From the NCBI GenBank assembly GCA_964437945.1, contig CAYTJF010000001.1:1-64000 (forward strand): a stretch of 64,000 nt of DNA, given 5' to 3'. The stretch is from Granulosicoccus sp964437945 (GTDB taxonomy: Bacteria > Pseudomonadota > Gammaproteobacteria > Granulosicoccales > Granulosicoccaceae). Positions 17,906-26,992 of the stretch are shown here, piece after piece. The position numbers and the translations under genes are program-made. Below the pieces are notes generated by a model. It was given only the letters and a program-made list of their open reading frames with translations, ran no database searches and was not told the origin of the DNA. Each line of letters starts with the position of its first letter. The first letter of the stretch is position 1.

Positions 17906-20062
17906 TCATACCGCGCTTGCGAAAAAATCATACCTGAACAAACCATCCTGACTTTCAATGGTTTGATCAAAGCGTCGTAGAATTTGTTCTTTCCGAAAAG
18001 TCAGTGCTGATAGCTTGTCCGCTGAATCCAGCTGCAACTCTTGTCGTATGGCATGTCGTCGCAAAGCACTCCTGCGATAGGCCTTGAAGGTAGATTCGTT
18101 TCTTGGCGAATCACCTGTTGCGTCTTTACCGTACAGTGTAGAGTGTGCTACGCATTGCAACACGCCAGTCTTGATCGATGCTTTCAGTTTTTCATCGTGA
18201 AGTAAATCAACCAGCACACGTGCCTCGAATTGATCCTCGTTGACGTTCGGATCATAAAACAGGCCAATTAACGTATCTCTTTGCACCGCGTCGAGCCCAT
18301 ATTCAAAAGCCAGGATGGCCAAATTCTGAGTAGCGTACAAATCCAGATACATCATGGTGGTGTCCAGCAGCGCCAGGCCGGCCCGCAACCTGACAGAATT
18401 AACCGAATGAGGTCGTCGATAATACTTCGGATCGATTTTACTGGCTTTCAGTTCTAACAATAGCCGCTCAATTAGCGGATAAACAATAGCGCCTCTGGCT
18501 CGCTCGGCCCAATAGATTCTTGCGCCACTGTTTCGCCAATGTCCGGTCATAAGCTCTGGGTCCCGTATGCCCTCTTCCAGCGAGATAACGGTGTCCAATA
18601 GCTTTATCACGATTCCCGACAAGGTGTACGGTAATCCGGCTTCAGTGGGTTGCAGGTTAGTTCTGGTAAAGCTGCCGAAGTTATACTGTTCTTGTGGCTG
18701 CATCAAATGCGGATGACTTAAGGTAACTGCGGCTTTGTTTACACCATCGGTTGGCGCATTGGAGTCGGTTAGTTCGGAGACCATAGCGGCAATCGGACCA
18801 CCAAAACGAAATTGAATTTTACGCAATGAGTGACCGTAGCCTGTCACTCGTTCCGAGCCATCTTCAACTACATCGTGTAACAAGGCAAGCGTGACAACCA
18901 ACGGCTCTAAGGCACGGCCAAGTACTCGTTCTGCGATCGCGGAGATTCGAAACGCATGTGCAGACATTGTACTGAGCGACTTTCTACGTCCCTTCTCCAG
19001 AGCGCGCATCATCTCAAGACTTGCCAGGTGCACAGTCTCTATAGAGTTTGGATTATCTGCGGCCACATAATATTCCATCACCGGCAAATTCATGTGCACC
19101 TCGTGGACAGCCTTTCCACGGCGACCAGAAAGCCTTTCGCGTTTATAGGGGTCGTCAAGTGCATCGCGAACTGCCATCAAAAGCGTGTTACGAAGCGGTT
19201 CGCGAAGCGCGTAGTGATCAACGCCTGTTAGACCAAACGCTACTCGTGTACGCGCGTAGTCTTGTTCCAGGTAGGGTTGCTCTGGAAAGTCACTATCAAC
19301 ATCAACACCATTACGCACCAGTTCCTGCCGACTATGCGCATCGAGAAAACTAATGACCCGATCTCCAGCAGCACGGGCGGTTAGCCTGAGCCGACTAGCC
19401 TCGATCGCCGCCACTGCCGTGGCAATTTCGGGTGATGGTGGAGCTTCCGGGGTTACATTTTTCTCAATTGCAGTCTCAAAACTCTGCAAATAATCAGTCA
19501 GACTGCGAACGTTACTTGCAACGGCATCCCCGAACCATGAAAACAAGTAACTGTCATCAATAATTTCATGATCAGAAGAGGTGATTGAACTAAACCTGTA
19601 CTGCTTGCCGAGGGTGTCGTGCAGCATGGTGGCTACAATCATATCGTGCGTCATGCTCGGCATACCCTGGCCGTGATTGCCGTACAGTCTGACGCCGAGC
19701 AACATGTTCGCAGCCAGAATGGCGGAATGAATGCTGGGCTCCAGCTTGGGCAATCGATTGGTGTTAATCAGACAATGCTTGCCAACGTCTTCAATATCGA
19801 GCTGTTGCGGGTCAATGGTTTCCGGATCGATATCCTGATCGCTGAATATCTCGTTTGCAAGTAAGTCCCTACCACGTTGGGTGTTAAATAACTTTGGCGG
19901 TAGTGATGATAGGGGAACCAAATGTTCAACTTCTTTGGCGATCCAGCGGCGAGATATTTCCCCGGCAATGACACGGTCCATATCTCCTGTACCAGCCAGT
20001 ACTCCGTACGCTCGAACAAGCTTTACCAGGTCAGTTAATTGGTAGGCACGAGCCACTTGCAA
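17906..20062 (-). CDS. Tandem HD-domain protein related to the RelA/SpoT hydrolase domain
   Basis: This 718-residue protein contains two regions that resemble the HD hydrolase domain of RelA/SpoT. The second is the better match: SAHAFRISAIAERVLG, then LALLHDVVEDG with H396-D397, then an FG-x-x-IAAMVSELTD helix. The first is degenerate: H148-D149 in TMLHDTLGK lacks the following ED pair, but the FGDAVASNVRSLTD helix is alike. No synthetase, TGS or ACT domain is visible, so this is not a standard long RSH enzyme. A (p)ppGpp or related nucleotide hydrolase role is inference. The start is TTG at 20062 (or GTG at 20056). It stands alone, facing the DUF2853 gene. Confidence 0.7.
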   Translation of the reverse strand: MQVARAYQLTDLVKLVRAYGVLAGTGDMDRVIAGEISRRWIAKEVEHLVPLSSLPPKLFNTQRGRDLLANEIFSDQDIDPETIDPQQLDIEDVGKHCLINTNRLPKLEPSIHSAILAANMLLGVRLYGNHGQGMPSMTHDMIVATMLHDTLGKQYRFSSITSSDHEIIDDSYLFSWFGDAVASNVRSLTDYLQSFETAIEKNVTPEAPPSPEIATAVAAIEASRLRLTARAAGDRVISFLDAHSRQELVRNGVDVDSDFPEQPYLEQDYARTRVAFGLTGVDHYALREPLRNTLLMAVRDALDDPYKRERLSGRRGKAVHEVHMNLPVMEYYVAADNPNSIETVHLASLEMMRALEKGRRKSLSTMSAHAFRISAIAERVLGRALEPLVVTLALLHDVVEDGSERVTGYGHSLRKIQFRFGGPIAAMVSELTDSNAPTDGVNKAAVTLSHPHLMQPQEQYNFGSFTRTNLQPTEAGLPYTLSGIVIKLLDTVISLEEGIRDPELMTGHWRNSGARIYWAERARGAIVYPLIERLLLELKASKIDPKYYRRPHSVNSVRLRAGLALLDTTMMYLDLYATQNLAILAFEYGLDAVQRDTLIGLFYDPNVNEDQFEARVLVDLLHDEKLKASIKTGVLQCVAHSTLYGKDATGDSPRNESTFKAYRRSALRRHAIRQELQLDSADKLSALTFRKEQILRRFDQTIESQDGLFRYDFFASAV

Positions 20063-20215
20063 ATCCAGTTAATTTATACATCGAAGTATAACAACGAAGG
20101 ATAGCAACTGAGTACCAAATTGAAACCATACGGAATGGCAAGTCAGTAGATTTGTAGACTGCAGCTCGTCCTTCTTACCGATTTTAACATTCCGACCGAA
20201 TGACCAGTCTTTGGT

Positions 20216-20854
20216 TCAGATCGATTTGGTTTTTTTCCTGAATTCGCAAAGATCGTTTATGACGCAATCGGGACACTTTGGTTTTCGAGCAACACACACA
20301 TATCGACCATGCAAGATCAGCCAATGATGAGCGTCGAGCAAGTATTCTTTCGGCACAAACTTCAACAACTTCTTTTCAACCTCAACCACGTCTTTACCTG
20401 GTGCAATTGCAGTCCGATTTGATACGCGAAAAATATGCGTGTCTACTGCCATTGCAATTTGCCGAAAAGCGGTATTAAGCACAACATTCGCGGTTTTTCG
20501 GCCCACGCCTGGAAGGGCTTCTAACGACTCCCGATCATCTGGAACCTCCCCACCGTGCTGATCGTGCAGTATCTGGCAGGTTTTGATAATGTTCCGGGCT
20601 TTGGTGTTGAACAAACCGATGGTGCGAATATGATGTCGTACTTTCGCCTCACCCAGTGCCAGCATCGACTCTGCAGTGTTAGCGGCGGCATAGAGGCCTT
20701 TGGTTGCCGCATTCACGCTGACATCAGTAGCCTGAGCCGACAACAGCACTGATATCAGCAACTCAAACGGCGAGTTGTACTCCAACTCGGTTTTCGGCTC
20801 AGGATTGGCCGCCTTCCATCTGGAAAAGATTTGTTCACGCTTTTTCGGATTCAT
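20216..20854 (-). CDS. nth: Endonuclease III (DNA glycosylase/AP lyase)
   Basis: This 212-residue base-excision-repair enzyme removes oxidised pyrimidines. The helix-hairpin-helix LPGVGRKTANVVLN contains the catalytic lysine, and VDTHIFRVSNR contains the catalytic aspartate. The C-terminal [4Fe-4S] ligands C187, C194, C197 and C203 have the standard 6-2-5 spacing. Length and start are normal. It is transcribed away from the SRAP gene, with 81 bases between them for two promoters. Confidence 0.97.
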   Translation of the reverse strand: MNPKKREQIFSRWKAANPEPKTELEYNSPFELLISVLLSAQATDVSVNAATKGLYAAANTAESMLALGEAKVRHHIRTIGLFNTKARNIIKTCQILHDQHGGEVPDDRESLEALPGVGRKTANVVLNTAFRQIAMAVDTHIFRVSNRTAIAPGKDVVEVEKKLLKFVPKEYLLDAHHWLILHGRYVCVARKPKCPDCVINDLCEFRKKTKSI

Positions 20855-20935
20855 ACCGACAATAGTAACCGCATCCTTTCAAAAATCGCCAATCCGGTTT
20901 AGCATCAATGCTGTACCCAAACCAGGGACCTGGCA

Positions 20936-21628
20936 ATGTGTGGTCGCATTAATGTTTCAGACAACGAAGGGGTTCGCCTGCTGCTAGCCATGCTCGGCAT
21001 GGAGGTCTGGCCCAGTCGCGACCCGCGCTTCAATGTTGCACCCAGCCAGGCGCTGGATGTGGTCGGTTGGCAGAACGAAGCTGCTGTTCACCAACGTATG
21101 CAATGGGGCCTGATTCCAGCCTGGGCCAAGCCAGGTACTTTTTCGGCCCCGTTAATCAACGCCCGTAGTGAAACTATTCATGAGAAACCCTCGTTCAGAA
21201 AACTGATCAGTAGCCATCGCGTACTAATACCTATAAATGGTTTTTACGAGTGGCGACGGACAGGAAAAGTCAAAGAGCCCCATTTCGTTAAACCTGCCTT
21301 TGCCGATGCCATGTTTATTGCTGGTATCTATCAACCCCCGAGCAAAGCATCATCGGATGATAAGCCTGCACGCGCACAAGTATGTGCGGTCACTGTTGAG
21401 GCGAATGAGGTGATGAGCAAAGTGCATCATCGAATGCCGGTCATTCTGGATTCGGCTGACGCGCTCACCTGGATACAGCCTGGCGACAAGAACACGCTGG
21501 ACCAATTAATGGTGCCTGCCAGCAATGATGCACTGCAAATTCTCGAGATCGGCGACTACGTTAACTCTTCACGTAATGAAGGGCCAGAATGTGTAGCACC
21601 ACGACGGATTAATGATTTATTCGGCTAA
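20936..21628 (+). CDS. SRAP-family abasic-site-binding protein (YedK/HMCES type)
   Basis: This 230-residue protein begins MCGR, so Cys2 becomes the N-terminal residue that forms a thiazolidine cross-link with abasic sites in single-stranded DNA. The other family landmarks are present: FNVAPSQ near 34, the NARSETI segment, INGFYEWRR near 102 and the HHRMPVIL histidine near 162. It protects stalled forks from abasic-site damage in characterised homologues. Its position divergent from nth, another base-lesion repair gene, fits a DNA-repair role. Confidence 0.93.
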   Translation: MCGRINVSDNEGVRLLLAMLGMEVWPSRDPRFNVAPSQALDVVGWQNEAAVHQRMQWGLIPAWAKPGTFSAPLINARSETIHEKPSFRKLISSHRVLIPINGFYEWRRTGKVKEPHFVKPAFADAMFIAGIYQPPSKASSDDKPARAQVCAVTVEANEVMSKVHHRMPVILDSADALTWIQPGDKNTLDQLMVPASNDALQILEIGDYVNSSRNEGPECVAPRRINDLFG

Positions 21629-21703
21629 CTCGCCCGCTCGGCATGGTCAGTGCCGAATGCGCTGAATTAGCATCTCATGATGAATTTCGTTATGCAATCC
21701 GTT

Positions 21704-22342
21704 CTAAACCCCAGAGCAAGCAATAAGGTTTTCATCGAGTTCAATCGAATTATTGTTGAGTGTAAAACGCCACGACTGGCCAGAAAAATCTCCAACAGGT
21801 GCAAGCATCGGCTCATCCTGATTGCCGTCTGAACGAATATCCAATGCAATCTCGCTACCCGTAAAACTGTTGGTTAACTGGCAATAGCCATTGCTTCTAA
21901 GTGTGATTGTCCAAAACTGCCCGCTAACGTTGGCTGTGGGTGCCATTTGGATTCGATCGAGAACACCGTCGTTCACCACATCTATAGAGTAGCCGTCACC
22001 AATTGACTGATTGCTTATTGTATACCTGCCGTCATCGAGCCTCGTAAACTTCCACCTCTGCTCTGCTACATTGGCTACTGGTCTGAGTCTTAATTGCGTG
22101 GGTACTGCATCATTTTGTGTTGCAGTTTCATCCAGATTTTCAATCCCGTTGTCATCCACCACACTTAGCGCATTATTGTCACCAGTGAATTCGGTGGTTA
22201 AACGGTAAGTTGGGTCGGGGTTGGGTTCCGGATCGGAATTAGTTGAGCTTTCACTGCAGGCGCTGAGCAGCACCGTGCTAAGTACAATGGTTAAAGATGC
22301 GACACTGCCATATTGACGATGGGTTGTAAGTTTTCCTAACAC
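21704..22342 (-). CDS. Lipoprotein with beta-trefoil (QxW) domain
   Basis: This 212-residue predicted lipoprotein has the lipobox LLSAC. Its mature domain carries three QxW signatures (QRWKF, QFWTI, QSWRF) about 50 residues apart, the pattern of a ricin-B-type beta-trefoil that usually binds carbohydrate. Asp/Asn-rich loops precede each. It is the intact member of a tandem pair: the upstream copy (22336-22825) is broken and overlaps this gene's start by seven bases. No enzymatic domain is attached, so a role in binding a surface glycan is inference. Confidence 0.7.
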   Translation of the reverse strand: MLGKLTTHRQYGSVASLTIVLSTVLLSACSESSTNSDPEPNPDPTYRLTTEFTGDNNALSVVDDNGIENLDETATQNDAVPTQLRLRPVANVAEQRWKFTRLDDGRYTISNQSIGDGYSIDVVNDGVLDRIQMAPTANVSGQFWTITLRSNGYCQLTNSFTGSEIALDIRSDGNQDEPMLAPVGDFSGQSWRFTLNNNSIELDENLIACSGV

Positions 22343-22825
22343 TGACCAATCTCCTTAGTCTTTCGATAAAAACGACGATACCTGCACAATACTACCAATG
22401 TGTCTGGTGTGTCTGTTTCGACTGCCGGGGCAGTCGGTTCTGGTTGCCCCGGCTGAGGCGCTCCATCATCGATCAGTGATGGAGTTTCAGCTTCATAGCC
22501 TGCACTAATAAACTGATTACTTATCGTAAATCTACCATCAACGAGTTTCGTGAATATCCAGCGCTGCTGAGCTGCATTAGCTACATCGACTAGCCTTATC
22601 TGCGTTGGAACAGAGGTATTCCGCACTGCATTCGTTGTAGCAATAGCTACCACACTTAACGCTCGATCATCACCCTTGAACAATGTAGCCATACGATAAG
22701 TTGGCTTATTCTGCTCTGGGTTGGGTTCCAGCTCAAAAACCGGTTTACTATCACCACAGGCGCTGAGCAATAATGTGGCAACCACCTAGTACAACAATTC
22801 GGCCCAATAGAAAACTGCGTGCCAT
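22336..22825 (-). pseudogene. Broken tandem copy of the QxW lipoprotein gene
   Basis: The predicted product is a paralogue of the next gene, sharing the lipobox LLSAC, YRMATLFKGDDRALSVV and QQRWIFTKLVDGRFTISNQ. An ATG at 22825 (MARSFLLGRIVVL) begins a signal peptide in one frame. A single extra base near 22785 moves it into the frame of VVATLLLSACGD, where a TAG at 22786-22788 blocks upstream reading. Only a GTG at 22785 keeps the rest open. After one QxW unit the protein runs into a Pro/Thr segment and a nonsense-like tail (CRYRRFYRKTKE), so the trefoil is incomplete. A sequencing error could explain the frameshift but not the truncated trefoil. Confidence 0.65.
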
Positions 22826-23132
22826 TTCATTAAACACAGAACCAACTCCCTTTCAATTAATAAAATGACTATTCCTATTCAAAGCCAAGTTATCACAATA
22901 GCTAAATCCAACACGCTAAACTCGAGTGCTAAATGATGCAGCCAGTCTCTTATGTCAATACCTTTGGTGCCGCTCAGTCCAACAATCGCCACGGCACCCG
23001 AACCAGGTACAGTCTTCAGCATACGCCTATCCCCACCTAAACCATTGGTCTAGTGGTCAACAACTTTAAACACAAATATTCAGATACAAATAAATTCGGA
23101 GACACATAACACTACATCCCACTCAAACTAAA
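22826..23132. other. Intergenic region without recognisable gene
   Basis: I see no gene, hairpin terminator or convincing promoter here. The sequence is AT-rich at its left end and includes TAACACTACATCCC-type low-information sequence at the right. It may hold the promoter of the broken lipoprotein gene. Confidence 0.3.
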
Positions 23133-23351
23133 CTAATAGCTTGAGTTAGGCGAGTCGTCCGGATTCATATCGCCATACACTTCATCAGGATCGGTATTGT
23201 TAATCAGCAGCACTTCACGTACTGTTTCAATGTCGGCAAGCACTTTGTCTACCCGACCAGCAAAGTCGAATTCGTTCACTTCGATTGCTTTGGGCATATA
23301 GCAAAATGCTACTTTCAATGCATGCAATGCATCGTCATCAAGTTTACTCAT
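23133..23351 (-). CDS. Small conserved-looking hypothetical protein
   Basis: This 72-residue acidic protein (pI clearly low from its Asp/Glu content) starts MSKLDDDALHALKV, contains one Cys and ends in an NPDDSPNSSY tail. The regular helix-like N-terminus with a DKVLADIETVREVLL amphipathic segment suggests a real helical protein. I do not recognise the family. It follows the LexA-like gene by 133 bases on the same strand and could be co-transcribed. Confidence 0.5.
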   Translation of the reverse strand: MSKLDDDALHALKVAFCYMPKAIEVNEFDFAGRVDKVLADIETVREVLLINNTDPDEVYGDMNPDDSPNSSY

Positions 23352-23484
23352 TTGAAGTCGCAGGTCACGTTAAAGTTAGTAGTTAACAGGTTTATGAGTT
23401 GATTTAGAGGTTGGATTGGGTTGAAATCATGGGTTGGTTGAATTCATGACTGAGTTTAACGGCTTCGACTTATGGCAAAGCAAT

Positions 23485-24285
23485 TCAGTAACTACGCAGC
23501 TGACCGACCAGCACGCCCTGAAAACTGACACGTTCACTTGAATACCGCATGGTAGACATCGCTTTATTCTCTGGAATTAATTCGACTATTCCGCCTTCCC
23601 TCGCCCCATCGCCGTTCCCTCGAGTTGTGCCGGCATCGTATTTCCCCAATCGCTTCAGAGTGGCTTCCTGTGAATCAATGAGTGCAACGACAATGTCACC
23701 GGTACGCACTTTATTGGTTTTACGCAGGATTACTGTATCACCATCCAGAATGCCAACGTCTATCATGGATTCGCCTGAAACGCGCAATGCGTAGCGATCG
23801 GGTCCAATAAAAAACTCAGCCAGATCGAGATGTGCCTGATCTTCGATGGCTTCAATGGGTTGGCCAGCGGCGATCTTTCCCAACAGTGGTAATTTAAAAT
23901 CTCCAGAACTCACGCGCTTGGCAGGCAGATTAACCAAATCTATTATGTTACTGGTGACCTTATTGGCGATGTTCCCTTTGATGTTCCCTGCGATATTACT
24001 GGCGGCGACGTTGCTACCAGCTCGCGTATTGGCTGATTCGTTGTCTTGTTTCTCGATTATGGGCTTTTCGGTAATGCGCAAACCACGCCAACCGGTGCCG
24101 TGCCGTTCCAGCTTGCCTTTTTCGATGAGTGATTGAACGTAACGATGCACAGTACCCTTCGATTTCAGGCGCAATGTATCAGCCAATTCAGCTATGGTTG
24201 GCGACTGGCCCTGCTGGCTAATATGCTGTTCAATGGCGCTAAGCACCCGCGTTTCCAGATGGGTAAGTGGGCTGGCGACAACCAT
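23485..24285 (-). CDS. lexA: LexA-like SOS repressor with extended linker
   Basis: Starting at the ATG at 24285, which has GGAG about nine bases upstream, the protein has 266 residues. An N-terminal winged-helix domain (SPTIAELADTLRLKSKGTVH) is followed by a long Asn/Ala/Gly-rich linker with NIAGNIKGNIANK. The S24 autoprotease domain keeps all key parts: the A140-G141 cleavage site, S173 in SGESMID and K211 in ATLKRLGK. Cleavage-site, Ser and Lys spacing match E. coli LexA (84-85, 119, 156), but the linker is about 56 residues longer. A second insert of about 17 Gly/Asp-rich residues follows the lysine region. A GTTC-N7-GTTC site overlaps the ribosome-binding region, which suggests autorepression. 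Confidence 0.85.
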   Translation of the reverse strand: MVVASPLTHLETRVLSAIEQHISQQGQSPTIAELADTLRLKSKGTVHRYVQSLIEKGKLERHGTGWRGLRITEKPIIEKQDNESANTRAGSNVAASNIAGNIKGNIANKVTSNIIDLVNLPAKRVSSGDFKLPLLGKIAAGQPIEAIEDQAHLDLAEFFIGPDRYALRVSGESMIDVGILDGDTVILRKTNKVRTGDIVVALIDSQEATLKRLGKYDAGTTRGNGDGAREGGIVELIPENKAMSTMRYSSERVSFQGVLVGQLRSY

Positions 24286-24288
24286 AAC

Positions 24289-24303
24289 GTTCTCCAAACG
24301 TTC
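24289..24303. promoter_or_regulatory. GTTC-N7-GTTC LexA-type operator
   Basis: The two GTTC half-sites (24289-24292 and 24300-24303) are direct repeats separated by seven bases. This is the form known for alphaproteobacterial LexA, not the CTGT-N8-ACAG palindrome of enterobacterial LexA. The site lies 3-18 bases upstream of the lexA-like ATG at 24285 and covers its GGAG ribosome-binding site. Confidence 0.6.
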
Positions 24304-24466
24304 TCTATTACCTAAGCGTAGCACAGCTTTAGCAACGTACCAGCGAATTTAAGCAGATTGATCAAATTCTGCTCGCTGAAATGCGTTCCATTTGGCTATA
24401 CTTCGCAGCTGACACTCGGCCTTCGCACTGTAATCTGTATGCGCGCTTCAAAATGAGCAGCTCTCA

Positions 24467-25264
24467 ATGAATCTACCGGGGAACCGACCGAGCGAATCGC
24501 TAACCGGCCCGCACGCGCCCTTGATTGATGCATTGTTTGTCGAGCGTCCACCTATAACGAATGCCGACTTTGATCTGCGAGCGCGTATGCTTGCAAAAGA
24601 CGTAGTTTGGCAACCTACGAAACTGCCCGGGCTAAGCGTGTGTTTGCTTGAGTACAGAAACGGTGCACATCCAAGAATGACAGCACTGGCCAAACTTGAT
24701 TCTGATTCGAAAGGGGTTAGCGTTCCGGCCGCGCAACTGGAATTGCTGGTTCAGCACGGCATCATAGCCGATGACAACTCAGAGTACCTGCATCCGTATT
24801 ACTTACGCCAACCGCAAGATCTTTTAAGAGAAAATCAACATGTGACTTTGCACCCGGGAAGTCAAACAGTTCCCCCGAGTGAAAACCAAATAGAGTTCTA
24901 TCTTGCAACAGGACAAATTCCAATAACCGATACCGAGCGTCGGTGTATTAATCTGGCAGACAATAGTCTGTGGTTGCCCGGTCCGGTAGAGCATACTGAG
25001 GTCATGCCGCTGCATATGCACAATGGCGCCAGTTCAATGCTGGTACGTTGGTTAGCATCGGTAACCTTTCGACCTCGGCTCGACCCATTAGGAGAAGAAG
25101 TGTTGGTGATAAACGGTACACTGGCCGACGAACTTGGCGCCTACCCTGCCGGTAGCTGGATACGAAACCCGGTAGCCTCATGGCAAGCATGGGGTGGTGT
25201 CGCCGGAACCGTTATCTATTACAAAAACGGGCACTTCGGTCAAGCAATGGCCAACGCAAACTAA
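24467..25264 (+). CDS. ChrR-type cupin-domain protein
   Basis: This 265-residue cytoplasmic protein appears to hold two cupin-like beta-barrels. The C-terminal one has the GEEVLVINGTLADELGAYP and AGSWIRNP segments characteristic of ChrR-type cupins, and is preceded by PLHMHNGASSMLVRW, which could supply metal ligands. ChrR is the zinc anti-sigma factor controlling ECF sigma in photosynthetic bacteria, but the N-terminal zinc-binding anti-sigma domain is absent and no sigma factor is adjacent. It may instead be a stand-alone cupin enzyme or sensor. It is divergent from lexA and stands nine bases from queG, so the two are likely co-transcribed. Confidence 0.75.
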   Translation: MNLPGNRPSESLTGPHAPLIDALFVERPPITNADFDLRARMLAKDVVWQPTKLPGLSVCLLEYRNGAHPRMTALAKLDSDSKGVSVPAAQLELLVQHGIIADDNSEYLHPYYLRQPQDLLRENQHVTLHPGSQTVPPSENQIEFYLATGQIPITDTERRCINLADNSLWLPGPVEHTEVMPLHMHNGASSMLVRWLASVTFRPRLDPLGEEVLVINGTLADELGAYPAGSWIRNPVASWQAWGGVAGTVIYYKNGHFGQAMANAN

Positions 25265-25273
25265 AGCGCCACT

Positions 25274-26365
25274 TTGAGTCTTGATAAAACCACACAGTTG
25301 ACAACCGATCAAGCGGCCAAGCTTGCGCTGGACATTAAACAATGGGCAGCTGAACTTGGCTTATCCGCCTGCGCCATAACCGACACAGCACTGGGTGATC
25401 ACGAAGCACACCTTTTGAATTGGTTAAACGATGGCTTCCATGGCGAAATGGATTACATGCAACGCCACGGTACAAAGCGTAGTCGACCTTCAGAGCTTGA
25501 ACCGGGCACCATTCGTATCGTATCTGTGCGACTGAATTATTTTGCTCCTGACGTTGCCGATGCCGACACTGTTATGGCTGATGGCGAGCTTGGCTACGTG
25601 TCTCGCTATGCGCTTGGTCGCGACTACCACAAGGTGCTACGCAAACGTCTGCAAAAGCTGGCAGATAAAATAGCGTTAACAGCACATGATTTTTCGTATC
25701 GAGCGTTTACCGACAGTGCACCGGTACTGGAAAAAGCCATTGCAGAGAAAGCTGGGCTTGGCTGGATTGGCAAACACAGTAATTTGCTGGGGGACAAAAC
25801 CGGTTCCTGGTTTTTCCTCGGTGAGTTATACACTAACCTGCCCTTACCAGTCGATCAGCCACAAATAACGTCACATTGCGGTACTTGCACCGCCTGTATG
25901 GACGCCTGCCCGACCAACGCAATTGTTGCACCCTATCGCGTTGATGCTCGGCGCTGCATTTCTTACTTAACGATTGAGCTCAACGGTTCTATTCCAACAG
26001 AGTTTCGCCGCGCAATGGGTAATCGTATCTATGGCTGCGACGATTGTCAGCTGGTGTGCCCGTTCAATAAATTTGCCAGCCCAACAACTGTTGATGACTT
26101 CAAGCCCAGATTCAATCTGGACGCCCCGGCTTTGGTCGATCTGTTTAACTGGACTGAAAAGGAATTCAACGATCGTATGCAGGGTTCACCAATTCGACGT
26201 ATTGGTTACTGGAACTGGCTTAGAAACATAGCGGTAGCACTGGGCAATGCTCCCAGCAGCGAGTCGGTAATCACAGCATTACGTTTTCGCGCCTCGACGG
26301 ACAACGAAACACTACGCGAACATGTTGAATGGGCGCTACAGGAACACAAACAGAAAACGGCTTGA
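25274..26365 (+). CDS. queG: Epoxyqueuosine reductase
   Basis: This 363-residue cobalamin- and [4Fe-4S]-dependent enzyme performs the last step of queuosine formation on tRNA. Two ferredoxin-type clusters are visible: CGTCTACMDACP and CDDCQLVCP. The FTDSAPVLEKA segment near residue 150 and the GWIGKHSNLL loop are family landmarks. No in-frame ATG precedes the conserved N-terminus, and a stop of the same frame ends the previous gene at 25264, so TTG at 25274 is the start. No ribosome-binding site is obvious, so translation may be coupled to the preceding cupin gene. Confidence 0.95.
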   Translation: MSLDKTTQLTTDQAAKLALDIKQWAAELGLSACAITDTALGDHEAHLLNWLNDGFHGEMDYMQRHGTKRSRPSELEPGTIRIVSVRLNYFAPDVADADTVMADGELGYVSRYALGRDYHKVLRKRLQKLADKIALTAHDFSYRAFTDSAPVLEKAIAEKAGLGWIGKHSNLLGDKTGSWFFLGELYTNLPLPVDQPQITSHCGTCTACMDACPTNAIVAPYRVDARRCISYLTIELNGSIPTEFRRAMGNRIYGCDDCQLVCPFNKFASPTTVDDFKPRFNLDAPALVDLFNWTEKEFNDRMQGSPIRRIGYWNWLRNIAVALGNAPSSESVITALRFRASTDNETLREHVEWALQEHKQKTA

Positions 26366-26388
26366 TAGCCTTAGTGGGTTTGACAACG

Positions 26389-26871
26389 CTACAGTTTTTT
26401 CTGCATCAGAACCGCATCACCTGTTTTGGCATCCAGCGAATAGGGTACAAATCCAAATTTCTTATAAGCAGACAGTGCAACCGGATTACCTTCCAGCACT
26501 TCAAGTGTCACCTTACAGCACTTACGCTGTTGTGCTTCTGACTCTACAAACGCCAGCAGTCCCTGGCTAATTCCTTGACCTCTGGCCGATGGGATAACCG
26601 CAAGGTCATGGATATTGATCAACGGCTTGGCTGTAAATGTGGAAAACCCGGTTAAGCAATTTGCCAGCGCCACGTAATCAGACCCTACCTGACACAACAC
26701 GGTAAATGCGCCCGGGAAGTTAGCCAGGCGGCTAACCAGCGTACTCTTTACCTGCTCTGGCAACGGCTCGCCACCTCCCATGGGGTCGTTCGCGTAGGTA
26801 TCGAGTAGCTCGACAAGCACTTTGGCATGTTCAGCATTTTTATAGTCTGCGATAAAGAAATGTGGTGTCAT
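26389..26871 (-). CDS. GNAT-family N-acetyltransferase
   Basis: The ATG at 26871 (MTPHFFIAD) is preferred to a TTG 14 codons upstream, giving 160 residues. The acetyl-CoA-binding loop appears as ARGQGISQGLL (about 99-109) after a hydrophobic beta strand (INIHDLAVIPS). A NPVALSAYKKFGF segment closes the GNAT fold. The substrate cannot be assigned. The gene converges with queG, 23 bases apart. Confidence 0.88.
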   Translation of the reverse strand: MTPHFFIADYKNAEHAKVLVELLDTYANDPMGGGEPLPEQVKSTLVSRLANFPGAFTVLCQVGSDYVALANCLTGFSTFTAKPLINIHDLAVIPSARGQGISQGLLAFVESEAQQRKCCKVTLEVLEGNPVALSAYKKFGFVPYSLDAKTGDAVLMQKKL

Positions 26872-26992
26872 GTTGCGAGTTAATTGATTATGGTGGTACC
26901 GATTGAGCGGCAAATATGATTAATAATTTAATTGAACAATAGCAAATCGGTTATCATCGGATAGAACTTTAAATTTACGTTGGACTATTACC

